64,000 nucleotides of DNA from Elusimicrobiota bacterium (lineage in GTDB: Bacteria; Elusimicrobiota; Elusimicrobia; UBA1565; UBA9628). The notes beneath the pieces are model-generated. The model made no database searches and was not told where the DNA came from. It saw only the letters and a list, made by a program, of their open reading frames with translations. Every line of letters starts with the position of its first letter. Position 1 is the first letter of the stretch. Of the stretch, positions 25,079-32,511 are shown piece after piece. The stretch spans positions 186,001 through 250,000 of the forward strand of contig JACRDN010000019.1 of the NCBI GenBank assembly GCA_016218575.1. The letters run 5' to 3'. Both the position numbers and the translations under genes were made by a program.

Positions 25079-26098
25079 ATGACGGCCATTTCCATCGGCA
25101 TCCGGCGCGACAACGACCCCTTCAAGAGGTATTGGTGGGCCATTTTGCTGGGTTTCATGGCCGTGGGCGGCTGGCTTTGCCTGCCTTTCCTGGACTCCTC
25201 GGGCGCCTCGACCCCGGCCCTGAAGGAGGGGGCTCTCAAGTCCTCGGAGCAGAGCCTGGACGCGGTGCAGAACCCCTCGGGCGCCCCAGGCTCGGCCGTG
25301 GACCTGTCCATGGAAGGCGGGGCCTACAAAAAGAAGAATTTGGACGGTCCCATCGCCTCTTCCTTGTATGAGCCGCCGCCTGAAGAGAAACCGGCCGGCT
25401 CGCCGGCCGGCGCGGGAGCCGCGCCGGCTTCTTCAAATCTTGCCAGCGCCCTTACCCAGGTCAGCCAAAAAACCTCCGCCTCCGCTGACCCCACCGGCTG
25501 GGGCGGCCGCCAGGCGATCAAGGCCTTCACCCCGCCCAAGGCGAGCTTCGGCTCGCTCTCGGGCCTGGGAAGCGGCGGGGGCTCGACCGGGGCCTCCTCG
25601 TCCGGAGGCGGGTCTTTTTCAGCGAGCTCATTTGGTTCGAGCCGCGCCAACACCGGTCTTGAGTCCACCCGCGGCCTGCACGGCAACCCCGGGGACATGA
25701 AGGGCGCTCCCGCGGTGAAGGCTTTGCAGACGGCCCAGTCCCAGGGGGTCTCGGCCGCCGCCCAGAGGAGCAACGACGCCGCCGCAGCCGGGGGCGGCTA
25801 CAGCTTCGACGGCAGCGGCGGCCGCGGGGCGGGCATCCCCGGACAGGGCTCGGCCACCGGAGGTGCCAGCAGCCTTTACGCGGATTTGGATTCCAAGCCC
25901 ATGAATTTGAAGGCCAACGACGCCAACCTCGACAAGAAGAAGATCGAGCCCCCGCCCCAGGCCGAGGCCAAGGAGAAGAAGGACCCCGAGGAGCAGCGCA
26001 AGCAAATGATGATGATGCTCATGACCATGGTGGTGGGCGGGCTTGTCAATGGAGTCATGGGCGGAGTGATGGGTGCGATGGGTATGGGTAAAGGATGA
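25079..26098 (+). CDS. Gly/Ala/Ser-rich membrane protein, array member 1
   Basis: The 339-residue protein has a short cytosolic head, one membrane helix (about 19-37), a Ser/Gly/Ala/Pro-rich linker of about 270 residues, a charged K/E segment and a Met/Gly-rich hydrophobic C-terminus (MMMMLMTMVVGGLVNGVMGG). No known domain is recognised. A segment near residue 205 (PAVKALQTAQSQGVSAAA) resembles the QL-x-x-A-x-x-x-S motif of the other array members. It stops 13 bases before member 2. Both termini look membrane-embedded, with the linker probably outside the cytoplasm. Confidence 0.75.
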   Translation: MTAISIGIRRDNDPFKRYWWAILLGFMAVGGWLCLPFLDSSGASTPALKEGALKSSEQSLDAVQNPSGAPGSAVDLSMEGGAYKKKNLDGPIASSLYEPPPEEKPAGSPAGAGAAPASSNLASALTQVSQKTSASADPTGWGGRQAIKAFTPPKASFGSLSGLGSGGGSTGASSSGGGSFSASSFGSSRANTGLESTRGLHGNPGDMKGAPAVKALQTAQSQGVSAAAQRSNDAAAAGGGYSFDGSGGRGAGIPGQGSATGGASSLYADLDSKPMNLKANDANLDKKKIEPPPQAEAKEKKDPEEQRKQMMMMLMTMVVGGLVNGVMGGVMGAMGMGKG

Positions 26099-26111
26099 TT
26101 TGGAGGTATTC

Positions 26112-27626
26112 ATGAGCGCGCAAATGCCCGACATCACGCCGGAAACGAACAAGGACGGAGAGGAAGAAAAGAAAAGAAGCGGAGTTCTCTATTCACTCCT
26201 TTCCCGTTTGGGACTAGGCTCCTCCGGTGGCTTGGGAAGTGCTGCCGGAGGTTTGGGCGGCTACGGCGCGGCGGGAGGCATGCTCGCCACCAAGGCCGGG
26301 ATCGTGGCCCTTATCGTCGCCGGAACCACCGTGGCCGGGACCTTCGCCTGGATGGGCCATCGTTATCTCGGCGCGGGCTCCGAGCGCCCCATGGACGGCA
26401 ATTTCCAGAGCCTGTTCGCCCCCAAGCCCCAATCGGGCGCCTCGGGGGGAGCTCAGGCCGGCTCGGCCTCTTTGGCCTCCGATTCCCTGCAGAAATTCGT
26501 GGACGCCAATAAGACCGCGGCGACGGACGGGGCCCCGGACGGGAGCGCCCAGGCTGGCGACGCCGCCGCGCCCTCGGCTCCGGCGGGCGCCGGGGCCGCC
26601 GCCGGAACCTCAGTTTCTCCCCCGATCGCGAGCAATAACCTCGCCCCCAAGAGCGAGGCCAACCCCTTGGCCAAGTTCGGCATGAAGAAGGCCGAGCTCT
26701 CGAAGTTGGGCGCCTCCTCCTCCGGAGCCAGCACTTCGGCCAGTTTCTCCTCCAATAATGCCGCCAACAACGCCGCCTTGGCCAGGACCGTCGGAGGCAA
26801 AGGCGGGGCGGGCGGCGCCGGGGGGGCCCGCGCGGCCGGAACCGGCAGGGGGCTCGCCGCCGCCACGAGGAGGGGAGGTAATTTCAGGGGAGTGGGCGGC
26901 GCCATTCGGCAGGCTCAGAACGCGCGCAGCCTCGCGGGTAATACCGGTCCCCAGATGGATGGCAGCACCAGCCGCGCTGGAATCGGCGGAGCCGACGCCG
27001 GCATTGGGGGTGCCGGCACCGGAGCGGGTGCTGGCTCGGGAGTCACCACCGGTCAGCCCACCTCCGTATCGGGCGACGACAAGCGCTTCCCCGAGTCCAA
27101 CGTCCCCACCGTGGCCGGCAAGAACGTCACCCCCTGGCAGAAGGCCATCCAGACCGCGACCATGCTGATCGCGGGGGCGGCGATGCTGTTGATGGTGGCG
27201 AGCAAACAGGGAAAAGAAAATCCAGTTTTGGCTCAGGTTCTTGCTGGCGTCGCGGCCCTGTTAGGCCTGGCGGCCGTGGCCATAGGATCCATGATTGCAG
27301 GGGGCAAGTACGGCCAGGGCATGCAGGGCAATATGTTCGTTCTGGCCGGAGGTTTGATCTCGGTGGCTGCCGGTGGGTTGATCTATGCCAAGGGTAATTT
27401 GGACGGCGATGGTGCCCAGCAATGGGTCAAATGGCTGGTCTACATCTCCGGCGCCGGGGCCTTGGCCGCCACCATGGCGGGATTTATGATGAAGCCCAAG
27501 AGCTATCCCGCCCAGCAATTCAACGGCGGCAAGCCCCCGGACATGGGCCAGTACCTGCGCGCTCCGCGTTCGGAGCGCGCGGTCGAGCGCTATGCCTTTC
27601 TCTTTAAGGAAGAGAAGCGCTGCTAG
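26112..27626 (+). CDS. Gly/Ala-rich membrane protein with C-terminal multi-span domain, array member 2
   Basis: ATG 26112 is chosen because GGAGG stands at 26102-26106; an upstream in-frame ATG (26073) lies inside the previous gene. The 504-residue product has an acidic/basic head, a Gly-rich stretch and membrane helix (about 60-80), a linker of about 270 residues rich in G/A/S, the motif KNVTPWQKAIQTA near 340, and then about four hydrophobic helices. Members at 32512 and 35530 share the TPW motif and C-terminal helices. Unknown function. The stop overlaps the stop of the RelE-like toxin on the other strand by 4 bases. Confidence 0.75.
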   Translation: MSAQMPDITPETNKDGEEEKKRSGVLYSLLSRLGLGSSGGLGSAAGGLGGYGAAGGMLATKAGIVALIVAGTTVAGTFAWMGHRYLGAGSERPMDGNFQSLFAPKPQSGASGGAQAGSASLASDSLQKFVDANKTAATDGAPDGSAQAGDAAAPSAPAGAGAAAGTSVSPPIASNNLAPKSEANPLAKFGMKKAELSKLGASSSGASTSASFSSNNAANNAALARTVGGKGGAGGAGGARAAGTGRGLAAATRRGGNFRGVGGAIRQAQNARSLAGNTGPQMDGSTSRAGIGGADAGIGGAGTGAGAGSGVTTGQPTSVSGDDKRFPESNVPTVAGKNVTPWQKAIQTATMLIAGAAMLLMVASKQGKENPVLAQVLAGVAALLGLAAVAIGSMIAGGKYGQGMQGNMFVLAGGLISVAAGGLIYAKGNLDGDGAQQWVKWLVYISGAGALAATMAGFMMKPKSYPAQQFNGGKPPDMGQYLRAPRSERAVERYAFLFKEEKRC

Positions 27627-27931
27627 ACATTTCCTCGGCCAGCCGTTCCGTGATCCATGTCCGCAAGGCGCCGGCGAATTTGATCGTGATTTCCTGTTAA
27701 GACGAAGGTGGTGAGGTCGTGTTCTAAAATGAAGAGGACGCGCTTGTCCAATGAAAGGCGGATCTCCCAATAAGGGTCCCTCAATTTCCTTAGCCCTAGG
27801 CCGATGGGGCGCGGTCCTCCTCCGAAATAATCCAAGAGCGACCGAATAGCCTGATGAGCTTTCCTTCTTTCTTTCAGAGAGAGAGACTGCAGGGTCTTAT
27901 CGAAAGACCTTAGAAACCTAACCTTGATCAC
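27623..27931 (-). CDS. RelE-family toxin
   Basis: The 102-residue protein has the RelE/ParE fold pattern: MIKVRFLRSFDKTLQSL at the start, a helical region rich in K/R, then RKLRDPYWEIRLSLDKRVLF and TGNHDQIRRRL. RelE-type toxins cut mRNA on the ribosome. The start is GTG, overlapping the stop of the antitoxin by 4 bases (GTGA). The usual C-terminal basic/aromatic catalytic residues cannot be assigned with certainty. Confidence 0.8.
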   Translation of the reverse strand: MIKVRFLRSFDKTLQSLSLKERRKAHQAIRSLLDYFGGGPRPIGLGLRKLRDPYWEIRLSLDKRVLFILEHDLTTFVLTGNHDQIRRRLADMDHGTAGRGNV

Positions 27932-28203
27932 TTCAAGAGTCGTTTAAGGTGCGTTTCGGCTTCTTGGGGGTTGGAGTATTGGGTGTATTGTTTTTTTCGA
28001 ATCTGCCCGCGCACCAGTTCATCAAGGGCCTCCCAATCTTTCGCGGCAAAATCCTTTTCCACGACTTGCCTTCGCTCCAGGGTGATTTTCCCGTCATGGG
28101 CTTCGAGGGCCACTAAATCTCCCTCTGAAATCCCCGCGATTTTTAGAAGGCTTGGTGGAATGGTGATTTGGTTGCGTTCGCTGATCTTGCGTAAATAGGC
28201 CAT
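27928..28203 (-). CDS. AbrB/MazE-type antitoxin
   Basis: The 91-residue protein has an N-terminal swapped-hairpin AbrB domain (RKISERNQITIPPSLLKIAG, then EGDLVALEAHDGKITLERR) and a helical C-terminus that probably binds the toxin. It lies upstream of, and overlaps, the RelE-like toxin gene, so the two form a TA module; an AbrB antitoxin with a RelE-type toxin is a less common pairing. Expression is probably autoregulated through the palindromic ATTCTG/CAGAAT repeats in its promoter. A GAGG stands 8-9 bases before the ATG. Confidence 0.85.
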   Translation of the reverse strand: MAYLRKISERNQITIPPSLLKIAGISEGDLVALEAHDGKITLERRQVVEKDFAAKDWEALDELVRGQIRKKQYTQYSNPQEAETHLKRLLK

Positions 28204-28223
28204 GATTAAAACCTCATATATGC

Positions 28224-28252
28224 AGAATATCAGTAATTCTGAATTCTGTCAA
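28224..28252 (-). promoter_or_regulatory. Promoter and likely operator of the AbrB-RelE module
   Basis: Read on the minus strand: TTGACA (28252-28247), 17 bases, TATTCT (28229-28224). The spacer holds CAGAATTCAGAATTACTGATATTCTG, whose ATTCTG/CAGAAT repeats are a good candidate operator. Confidence 0.7.
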
Positions 28253-28269
28253 GCGCAAGTCCTTGTTTC

Positions 28270-30315
28270 CTAGCCGCCGAGGGCTTGGAGGAACGCCGCC
28301 GAGAGCTCGGCGCCGCTATGGAAGCGGTCGCGGGAGTTGGGGTTTAGGGCTTTCTCGAAGAAGGGGTCCACAGCCGCCGGGGCCCCGTGTTTGGAGGCCG
28401 GGGAAAAGCGCCCCTGGACCTTGGCGTCGCGGCCCTCGAAGGGGAGTCTTCCCGCCAGCATCTCATAGGCGCATATTCCGAGGGCGTAGAGGTCGGACTC
28501 GCGGCTGACCTCTCCGGCTTCCTCTTCGGGGGCCATGTAGGAGGGGGTCCCGATCACGAAAGTGGTGGTCGTGCGCTGGTCCGGGCTCTCGATGCGCCGG
28601 GCGATGTCGAAGTCCATCACCTTGACTGTCCCGTTTCGCTCGAGCATGACGTTGCCGGGCTTAAGATCGCGGTGGATCACCCCGCGCTCGTGGGCGTAGT
28701 CCACGGCCGAGCCGATGGCGCGGACGATTCCGAGGCACTCTGGCGCCTTGAGCTTGCCCTCTCGGGCGAGACGCTCCTGCAAAGTCTCCCCCGCGCAGAG
28801 CTCGAAGACGACGCAGAGGGCCTCGTCCTCCGTGAAGGCGTCGAAGACGCTCACGATGTTGGGGTGCCGGAGGCTCGCCACGGTCTTGGCCTCGGCCAAA
28901 AAACGCTTGAGGTCCCGGGGGTCTCGCTCCAAGGCCTCGTGCAGGCGCTTGATGGCGACCTTGCGCTCGAGCTGGAGGTCCCAGCCCTCGTAGACCTTGC
29001 CCATACCTTCGCTGCCCAGCAGTTTTCCTAGGAGAAAGCGCTTCCCTAGGACTTTCTTTTCCCCGGCCTGGGCGGCTTGCCTGGAATTCAGGCGGAGGCC
29101 CCATAGGGCCAGCCCCGCCAGGATCAGCAGAAGCGCGCTCATAAGGGCGGGCCGCGGGAAATAGCCGCCCCTAGGTGCTGCAGGCGCCTTGGGCTTCTTC
29201 ATGCGGGAGAGCGCCGCCTCGTAATCCGCGGCAAAATGCCCGGGATCGAGTTCGGCCGCGCGCTGAAAGTCCGCCAGAAGCTCCTCCGTCTTGCCGCCCA
29301 ACCCCTCCCGGGCCTGGGCGCGCTGGGCCGAGGCCTGGGCGCTTTTGGGATTGAGCCGCAGGGCTTCCTCGGCGTCGGCAAGGGAGGACTTGAAATCCCG
29401 GTTCTCGAGTGCTGCCATGGCGCGGGCGTTGTGCGCGCTTGCGAGAGCCTCCGTGCTTCCGCCCCGAGCCTGCCAGAGGGAAATGGCCTTGCCGAGTTCC
29501 TCCTGGGCCGATTTTAAATCCTTGAGTGCCAAGTAAGCCAGGCCCCGCTGCATGTAGATGTCGGGAAGGGCGGGGTCGAGGTCGAGGGCCTTACCGGCCA
29601 GGTCCAGAGCCCCTCTGGGGTCTCCTACTTCCAGGTGACTGCGCGCCTCGCCCAGAACTTCGATGGCCTTCACCCGTCCCTCGGCCCGCCGGCCCATGTT
29701 GCGCACTCGTATGTCGTTCAGGGGAGAAGTGTTTTGCCAAAGTTTTTGGAAGGCCGTGTCTGCGGCCGCAGGATTACCTGATATGTCGGAGTCGTCTATG
29801 GCGGCGGCCCGCCTGTTCTTTGAGAGCATGATCACGGCCCGCGCCGAGTCGGCGTAAGGCCCCTTGGGGTCTAGCTCCAAGGCCTCCCGGGCCCGGGCGT
29901 AGGCCCGAGGGTAGTCCCCGTTTTGCCCGTAGCCGATCGCCATGGTGAGGAGAGCGGGCGGCAAGTCCCGCCGGGTCTCCTCGGGGTTCTTCCGGGCCCG
30001 GGCGAGTTCCACGGCCTTCTCCGCCCGGGCCATGCCGGTCTTTGCATCGCCCAGCACGAAGGCCGACCGCGCCGCACTGTTCTGCACCACCGAGGAGCCC
30101 CCATGCTCCTCCGCGAGTTTTTCGATGGCCGCCAGTTTTTTGGAGATGACGCCCGGAGGGGCGGAAGCTTTTTTGGCTTCTTGGATTTCGGTGGTGGTTT
30201 GAGTGATTTGAACGGCCGCAAAGCCCTCTTCTTCCAAGGTGGGTTTAAACTTAGGCTGATTGTTTTTGCTAAAGGAAATGCTTGGCAAAAGCAAACATAG
30301 TAAAAATTGCTTCAC
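28270..30315 (-). CDS. Membrane Ser/Thr protein kinase with exported TPR sensor half
   Basis: The 681-residue protein begins at GTG 30315 with a signal peptide or anchor ([16 protein letters not shown]), then about 350 residues of TPR-like helices, a membrane helix near 393-412 ([17 protein letters not shown]) and a C-terminal Hanks-type kinase (about 428-681). The kinase has [11 protein letters not shown], the VAIKR lysine, HRDLKPGN and GTPSYMAPE, but the DFG motif reads DFD (VMDFDIA). The order is reversed compared with PknB, where the kinase is N-terminal. It is divergently transcribed from the pseudogene at 30354. Confidence 0.88.
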   Translation of the reverse strand: MKQFLLCLLLPSISFSKNNQPKFKPTLEEEGFAAVQITQTTTEIQEAKKASAPPGVISKKLAAIEKLAEEHGGSSVVQNSAARSAFVLGDAKTGMARAEKAVELARARKNPEETRRDLPPALLTMAIGYGQNGDYPRAYARAREALELDPKGPYADSARAVIMLSKNRRAAAIDDSDISGNPAAADTAFQKLWQNTSPLNDIRVRNMGRRAEGRVKAIEVLGEARSHLEVGDPRGALDLAGKALDLDPALPDIYMQRGLAYLALKDLKSAQEELGKAISLWQARGGSTEALASAHNARAMAALENRDFKSSLADAEEALRLNPKSAQASAQRAQAREGLGGKTEELLADFQRAAELDPGHFAADYEAALSRMKKPKAPAAPRGGYFPRPALMSALLLILAGLALWGLRLNSRQAAQAGEKKVLGKRFLLGKLLGSEGMGKVYEGWDLQLERKVAIKRLHEALERDPRDLKRFLAEAKTVASLRHPNIVSVFDAFTEDEALCVVFELCAGETLQERLAREGKLKAPECLGIVRAIGSAVDYAHERGVIHRDLKPGNVMLERNGTVKVMDFDIARRIESPDQRTTTTFVIGTPSYMAPEEEAGEVSRESDLYALGICAYEMLAGRLPFEGRDAKVQGRFSPASKHGAPAAVDPFFEKALNPNSRDRFHSGAELSAAFLQALGG

Positions 30316-30320
30316 GGCTC

Positions 30321-30350
30321 ATTATGTTAAAATAGTCCCAGTTTCCACAA
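30321..30350 (-). promoter_or_regulatory. Promoter of the kinase gene
   Basis: Minus strand: TTGTGG (30350-30345), 18 bases, CATAAT (30326-30321). The GTG start follows 5 bases after the -10, so the message would be leaderless. Confidence 0.55.
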
Positions 30351-30353
30351 GTT

Positions 30354-30880
30354 ATGCGATTTTCCCTCTTTTTTCTGATTGTCAACGCTCATTCCGGCCA
30401 GAAAATTAACCCTCCATCAAATAGATTTATCCAAAAAGTCCTAAAGACAGGCGCTGATATTATCTACGGTATCCCAAGAGCAAAATTGTTGGACTTGGAG
30501 CCTGGGGCTAAGGCAAAAGCGATTGAGATTGTAAATGATGAGACCAGTGATGGACTGGATCATACCTGTGAATTGGTATTAGCTTCCAGTGCGCATACTC
30601 CCGGACGAGTCGTATTCAGGGCTGGGAAATCAGGGCTGGGAAAGAAGATTTAGACAAGCACGAAAGCGAGGCTTACTATTTCCGCCTCAAGATTTCTGGT
30701 GCGTTAGAGAAATCTCTTATTGCCCGAGTAAAACTCGACGAAAACAACAAACCCATCCGCGGCTCGGGAGTCGCCGAGGTCCTGGACGTCAACTCCCCCG
30801 AGGTCAAGGAGAGGCTTCAGCATGAGCTTGATTTCTGGCTGAAGGGTCGCTACCGAAGAAAAGTCAAGCGCAAGGTTTGA
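30354..30880 (+). pseudogene. Small exported protein gene broken by a 14-bp duplication
   Basis: Reading from ATG 30354 gives 99 residues ending at TAG 30651-30653. A second reading frame then continues (EDLDKHESEAYYFRLKISG) for about 78 residues to TGA at 30880. Removing one copy of the 14-bp tandem repeat at 30616-30643 joins both into one open frame of about 170 residues (VVFRAGKEDLDKHES). The N-terminus looks like a short signal peptide; no domain is recognised. Base use is more AT-rich than its neighbours. The 3' end overlaps the antidote gene on the other strand. Confidence 0.65.
30616..30643 (+). repeat. 14-bp tandem duplication
   Basis: TCAGGGCTGGGAAA occurs twice without a gap. The length is not a multiple of three, and it shifts the frame of the gene it lies in. 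Confidence 0.9.
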
Positions 30881-31154
30881 AGGACATCCGAAGGCCTGAA
30901 GCCCGAAGTATTCCGATAAGCGTCTTGAATTCGGGATTCCCTTTTTTGGACAGAGTTTTATACAGCCCCATCCTGGAGAGCGCAACTTTTTTCGCCATTC
31001 TCGAAAGCCCATGGGCTCTGGCTACCTGGGCGAGGGCGGTTAAAATGAGGGCGGGCTCGCCTTCCTCCGCCGCCACATTTAAATAAAGGGCGGCTTCCTT
31101 CGGGTCTGTCAGTACGTCATTCAGGTAATCTTCGTGGCTTCTGTAGTTTCTCAT
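30864..31154 (-). CDS. Addiction-module antidote protein (HigA-like, XRE type)
   Basis: The 96-residue protein matches the 'putative addiction module antidote' family: ALYLNVAAEEGEPALILTAL, then ARAHGLSRMAKK and LSRMGLYKTLSKKGNPEF, ending in ILRASGLRMSF. This is a helix-turn-helix antitoxin. Its ATG overlaps the stop of the toxin remnant encoded just upstream (ATGA), the normal toxin-first order for this family. As the toxin is truncated, the antidote is an orphan here. Confidence 0.85.
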   Translation of the reverse strand: MRNYRSHEDYLNDVLTDPKEAALYLNVAAEEGEPALILTALAQVARAHGLSRMAKKVALSRMGLYKTLSKKGNPEFKTLIGILRASGLRMSFKPCA

Positions 31155-31258
31155 GTAATTTTGGCCGCGCCGATTCGGTCCTTAAGGCAATCTATATAGT
31201 CCGCGTATGGCTCGGAACCTAGCGCGGTCTTAAAAATGATCGAGCGGAAAGGACCCAT
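31151..31258 (-). pseudogene. Truncated RelE/HigB-type toxin, 35-codon remnant
   Basis: ATG at 31258 reads MGPFRSIIFKTALGSEPYAD, then YIDCLKDRIGAAKIT and stop. The family toxin of this module usually starts with a similar 'F..WL..LKD..A...I' pattern and continues for another 60 or so residues (RIxRxxxGNxG). The remaining two thirds are missing, and the stop overlaps the antidote start. This looks like an internal deletion that kept the operon junction. Confidence 0.65.
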
Positions 31259-31262
31259 AAGA

Positions 31263-31291
31263 AGTGTATACTATAGTGTACAAATAGTCAA
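31263..31291 (-). promoter_or_regulatory. Promoter and operator of the truncated toxin-antidote module
   Basis: Minus strand: TTGACT (31291-31286), 17 bases, TACACT (31268-31263), with the start codon 4 bases later. GTACACTATAGTATAC across the spacer is a near-perfect palindrome and a likely operator for the antidote. Confidence 0.65.
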
Positions 31292-31306
31292 GTAGCACCA
31301 CTGACG

Positions 31307-32290
31307 TTACCCAGGCCGCTGCTTTTCCCGCCCGAACCGTTCCATGTGCCCCTCCCCGAAGGCTTGGACCGCCGCGAATCGGTTGTGCGTCCGGCAGAGC
31401 AGGCGAATATTGGCCGGATCCGAGGAGGTCCCTCCCCGGGCCCAGGGCCGGACGTGGTCGTACTCTAGCCCGCCGCGCTCCTCGCAGTGCCTACCGTCGG
31501 GGCTCATGTAGGAGCACCGGCCGCCGTCGCGGCTCCAGACCTCGTCCTTGACCGATTGGGGGATGTAGCGGGAAGCCCCTTGTCTCGGGGCTTCCCGCAG
31601 AGATAGTTCCTTCGGGGCCGCGGACGAGGTCCGCGGCCGACTCCGGCGCTGGGGATCCTTCCTGTCCAGAAAGACCTCCAAAGTCTCCGCGAAGACGTCC
31701 TCGAGCCGTCCTGTGGGGTGCTTGTGCCTGAGGAGGTCCCGGGCCCGCTCGAATTTATCCAGGAGCCCGAGATCGGCCGTAAAGCTCAGGCGAAACCTTT
31801 GGGTGGAAAGAGGCTGGACAAGCTCGCCCTGGACGAGGCGGTCCTGGGAAACCTTGCGGATGGTGTCGGCCTCGACATGCCGGGGCTGGAAGGCGGCCAC
31901 CACCGTTTCGAGCTCGCGCCGGTTCTTGAATTTGGCCCTCTCGAGGAGGTCCGCGCAATTGCTCTGATCCAGGTAGGGGGCCAGCGTGGCCAAGGCGGAC
32001 AAAGAGGGCGCGCCGTCGGTCAAATAGGAGAGTATCTCCGGGAAGCTCCGGCTGGCCCGGGCGACCTGGGCCCTGCGGTAGGCGGCTCCCTCGGAGTAGC
32101 CGAGTTCCTTGACGCAGTAGACGTACAGCGACGAATACCCCTCTCTCTGCCACAAGCGCCTGCGGTCGAGCTCCGCCAGATGGGCCAGCAGCTCGACGAG
32201 GCAACGCCGCTCGCCGGCGACGAGGTTCTTCAGAGCAGACAGCAGGTCCGCGTCGCCCAGGCTCCTGGAATGGTCGAGCATATCGAACAC
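31307..32290 (-). CDS. HNH endonuclease-domain protein
   Basis: The 327-residue protein has an N-terminal helical region of the type often found in DUF222/HNH proteins (REGYSSLYVYCVKELGYSEG) and a C-terminal HNH nuclease (about 245-310): RYIPQSVKDEVWSRDGGRCS, then GLEYDHVRPWARGGTSSDPA and NIRLLCRTHNR. The His of DH and the final HN, and the Cys of RCS and LLC, fit the metal site. It may be a stand-alone homing-type or phage-derived nuclease. It follows the TA remnant on the same strand but has its own upstream gap. Confidence 0.85.
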   Translation of the reverse strand: MFDMLDHSRSLGDADLLSALKNLVAGERRCLVELLAHLAELDRRRLWQREGYSSLYVYCVKELGYSEGAAYRRAQVARASRSFPEILSYLTDGAPSLSALATLAPYLDQSNCADLLERAKFKNRRELETVVAAFQPRHVEADTIRKVSQDRLVQGELVQPLSTQRFRLSFTADLGLLDKFERARDLLRHKHPTGRLEDVFAETLEVFLDRKDPQRRSRPRTSSAAPKELSLREAPRQGASRYIPQSVKDEVWSRDGGRCSYMSPDGRHCEERGGLEYDHVRPWARGGTSSDPANIRLLCRTHNRFAAVQAFGEGHMERFGREKQRPG

Positions 32291-32475
32291 CTCCCACTAG
32301 TTATACGACGGAGCGCCCCGAAAAGTTCCATGGAAAAAGTTATTCACATAACTTCGCCGCGAAGTTTTGTGGATGGACGGCGGTGCTAACATCCGCCCTC
32401 GCTATATATAGGACCGAGGGGCCTGAAAAGTTCCCTCTTCCTCCAGTAAAAATGCGGTAATCGGCGCCAAAACTA

Positions 32476-32504
32476 TTGACAAGTCAATGATTTCGGGGTT
32501 AACC
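32476..32504 (+). promoter_or_regulatory. Promoter of array gene 3
   Basis: TTGACA (32476-32481), 17 bases, TTAACC (32499-32504). The start codon is 7 bases after the -10, so the transcript would be leaderless. The gap 32291-32475 before it has no gene; it holds an AT-rich TATATATA run and a DnaA-box-like 9-mer at 32340 that I do not interpret. Confidence 0.6.
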
Positions 32505-32511
32505 TTGCGCG

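Noticed and set aside
30639-30653. Programmed -1 frameshift at G GGA AAG
   Set aside because: The heptamer is slippery in form, but the 14-bp tandem duplication that creates it explains the broken frame more simply.
32340-32348. DnaA-box-like TTATTCACA near the HNH gene, possible origin
   Set aside because: One imperfect box in an AT-rich promoter gap, with no box cluster and no dnaA/dnaN nearby.
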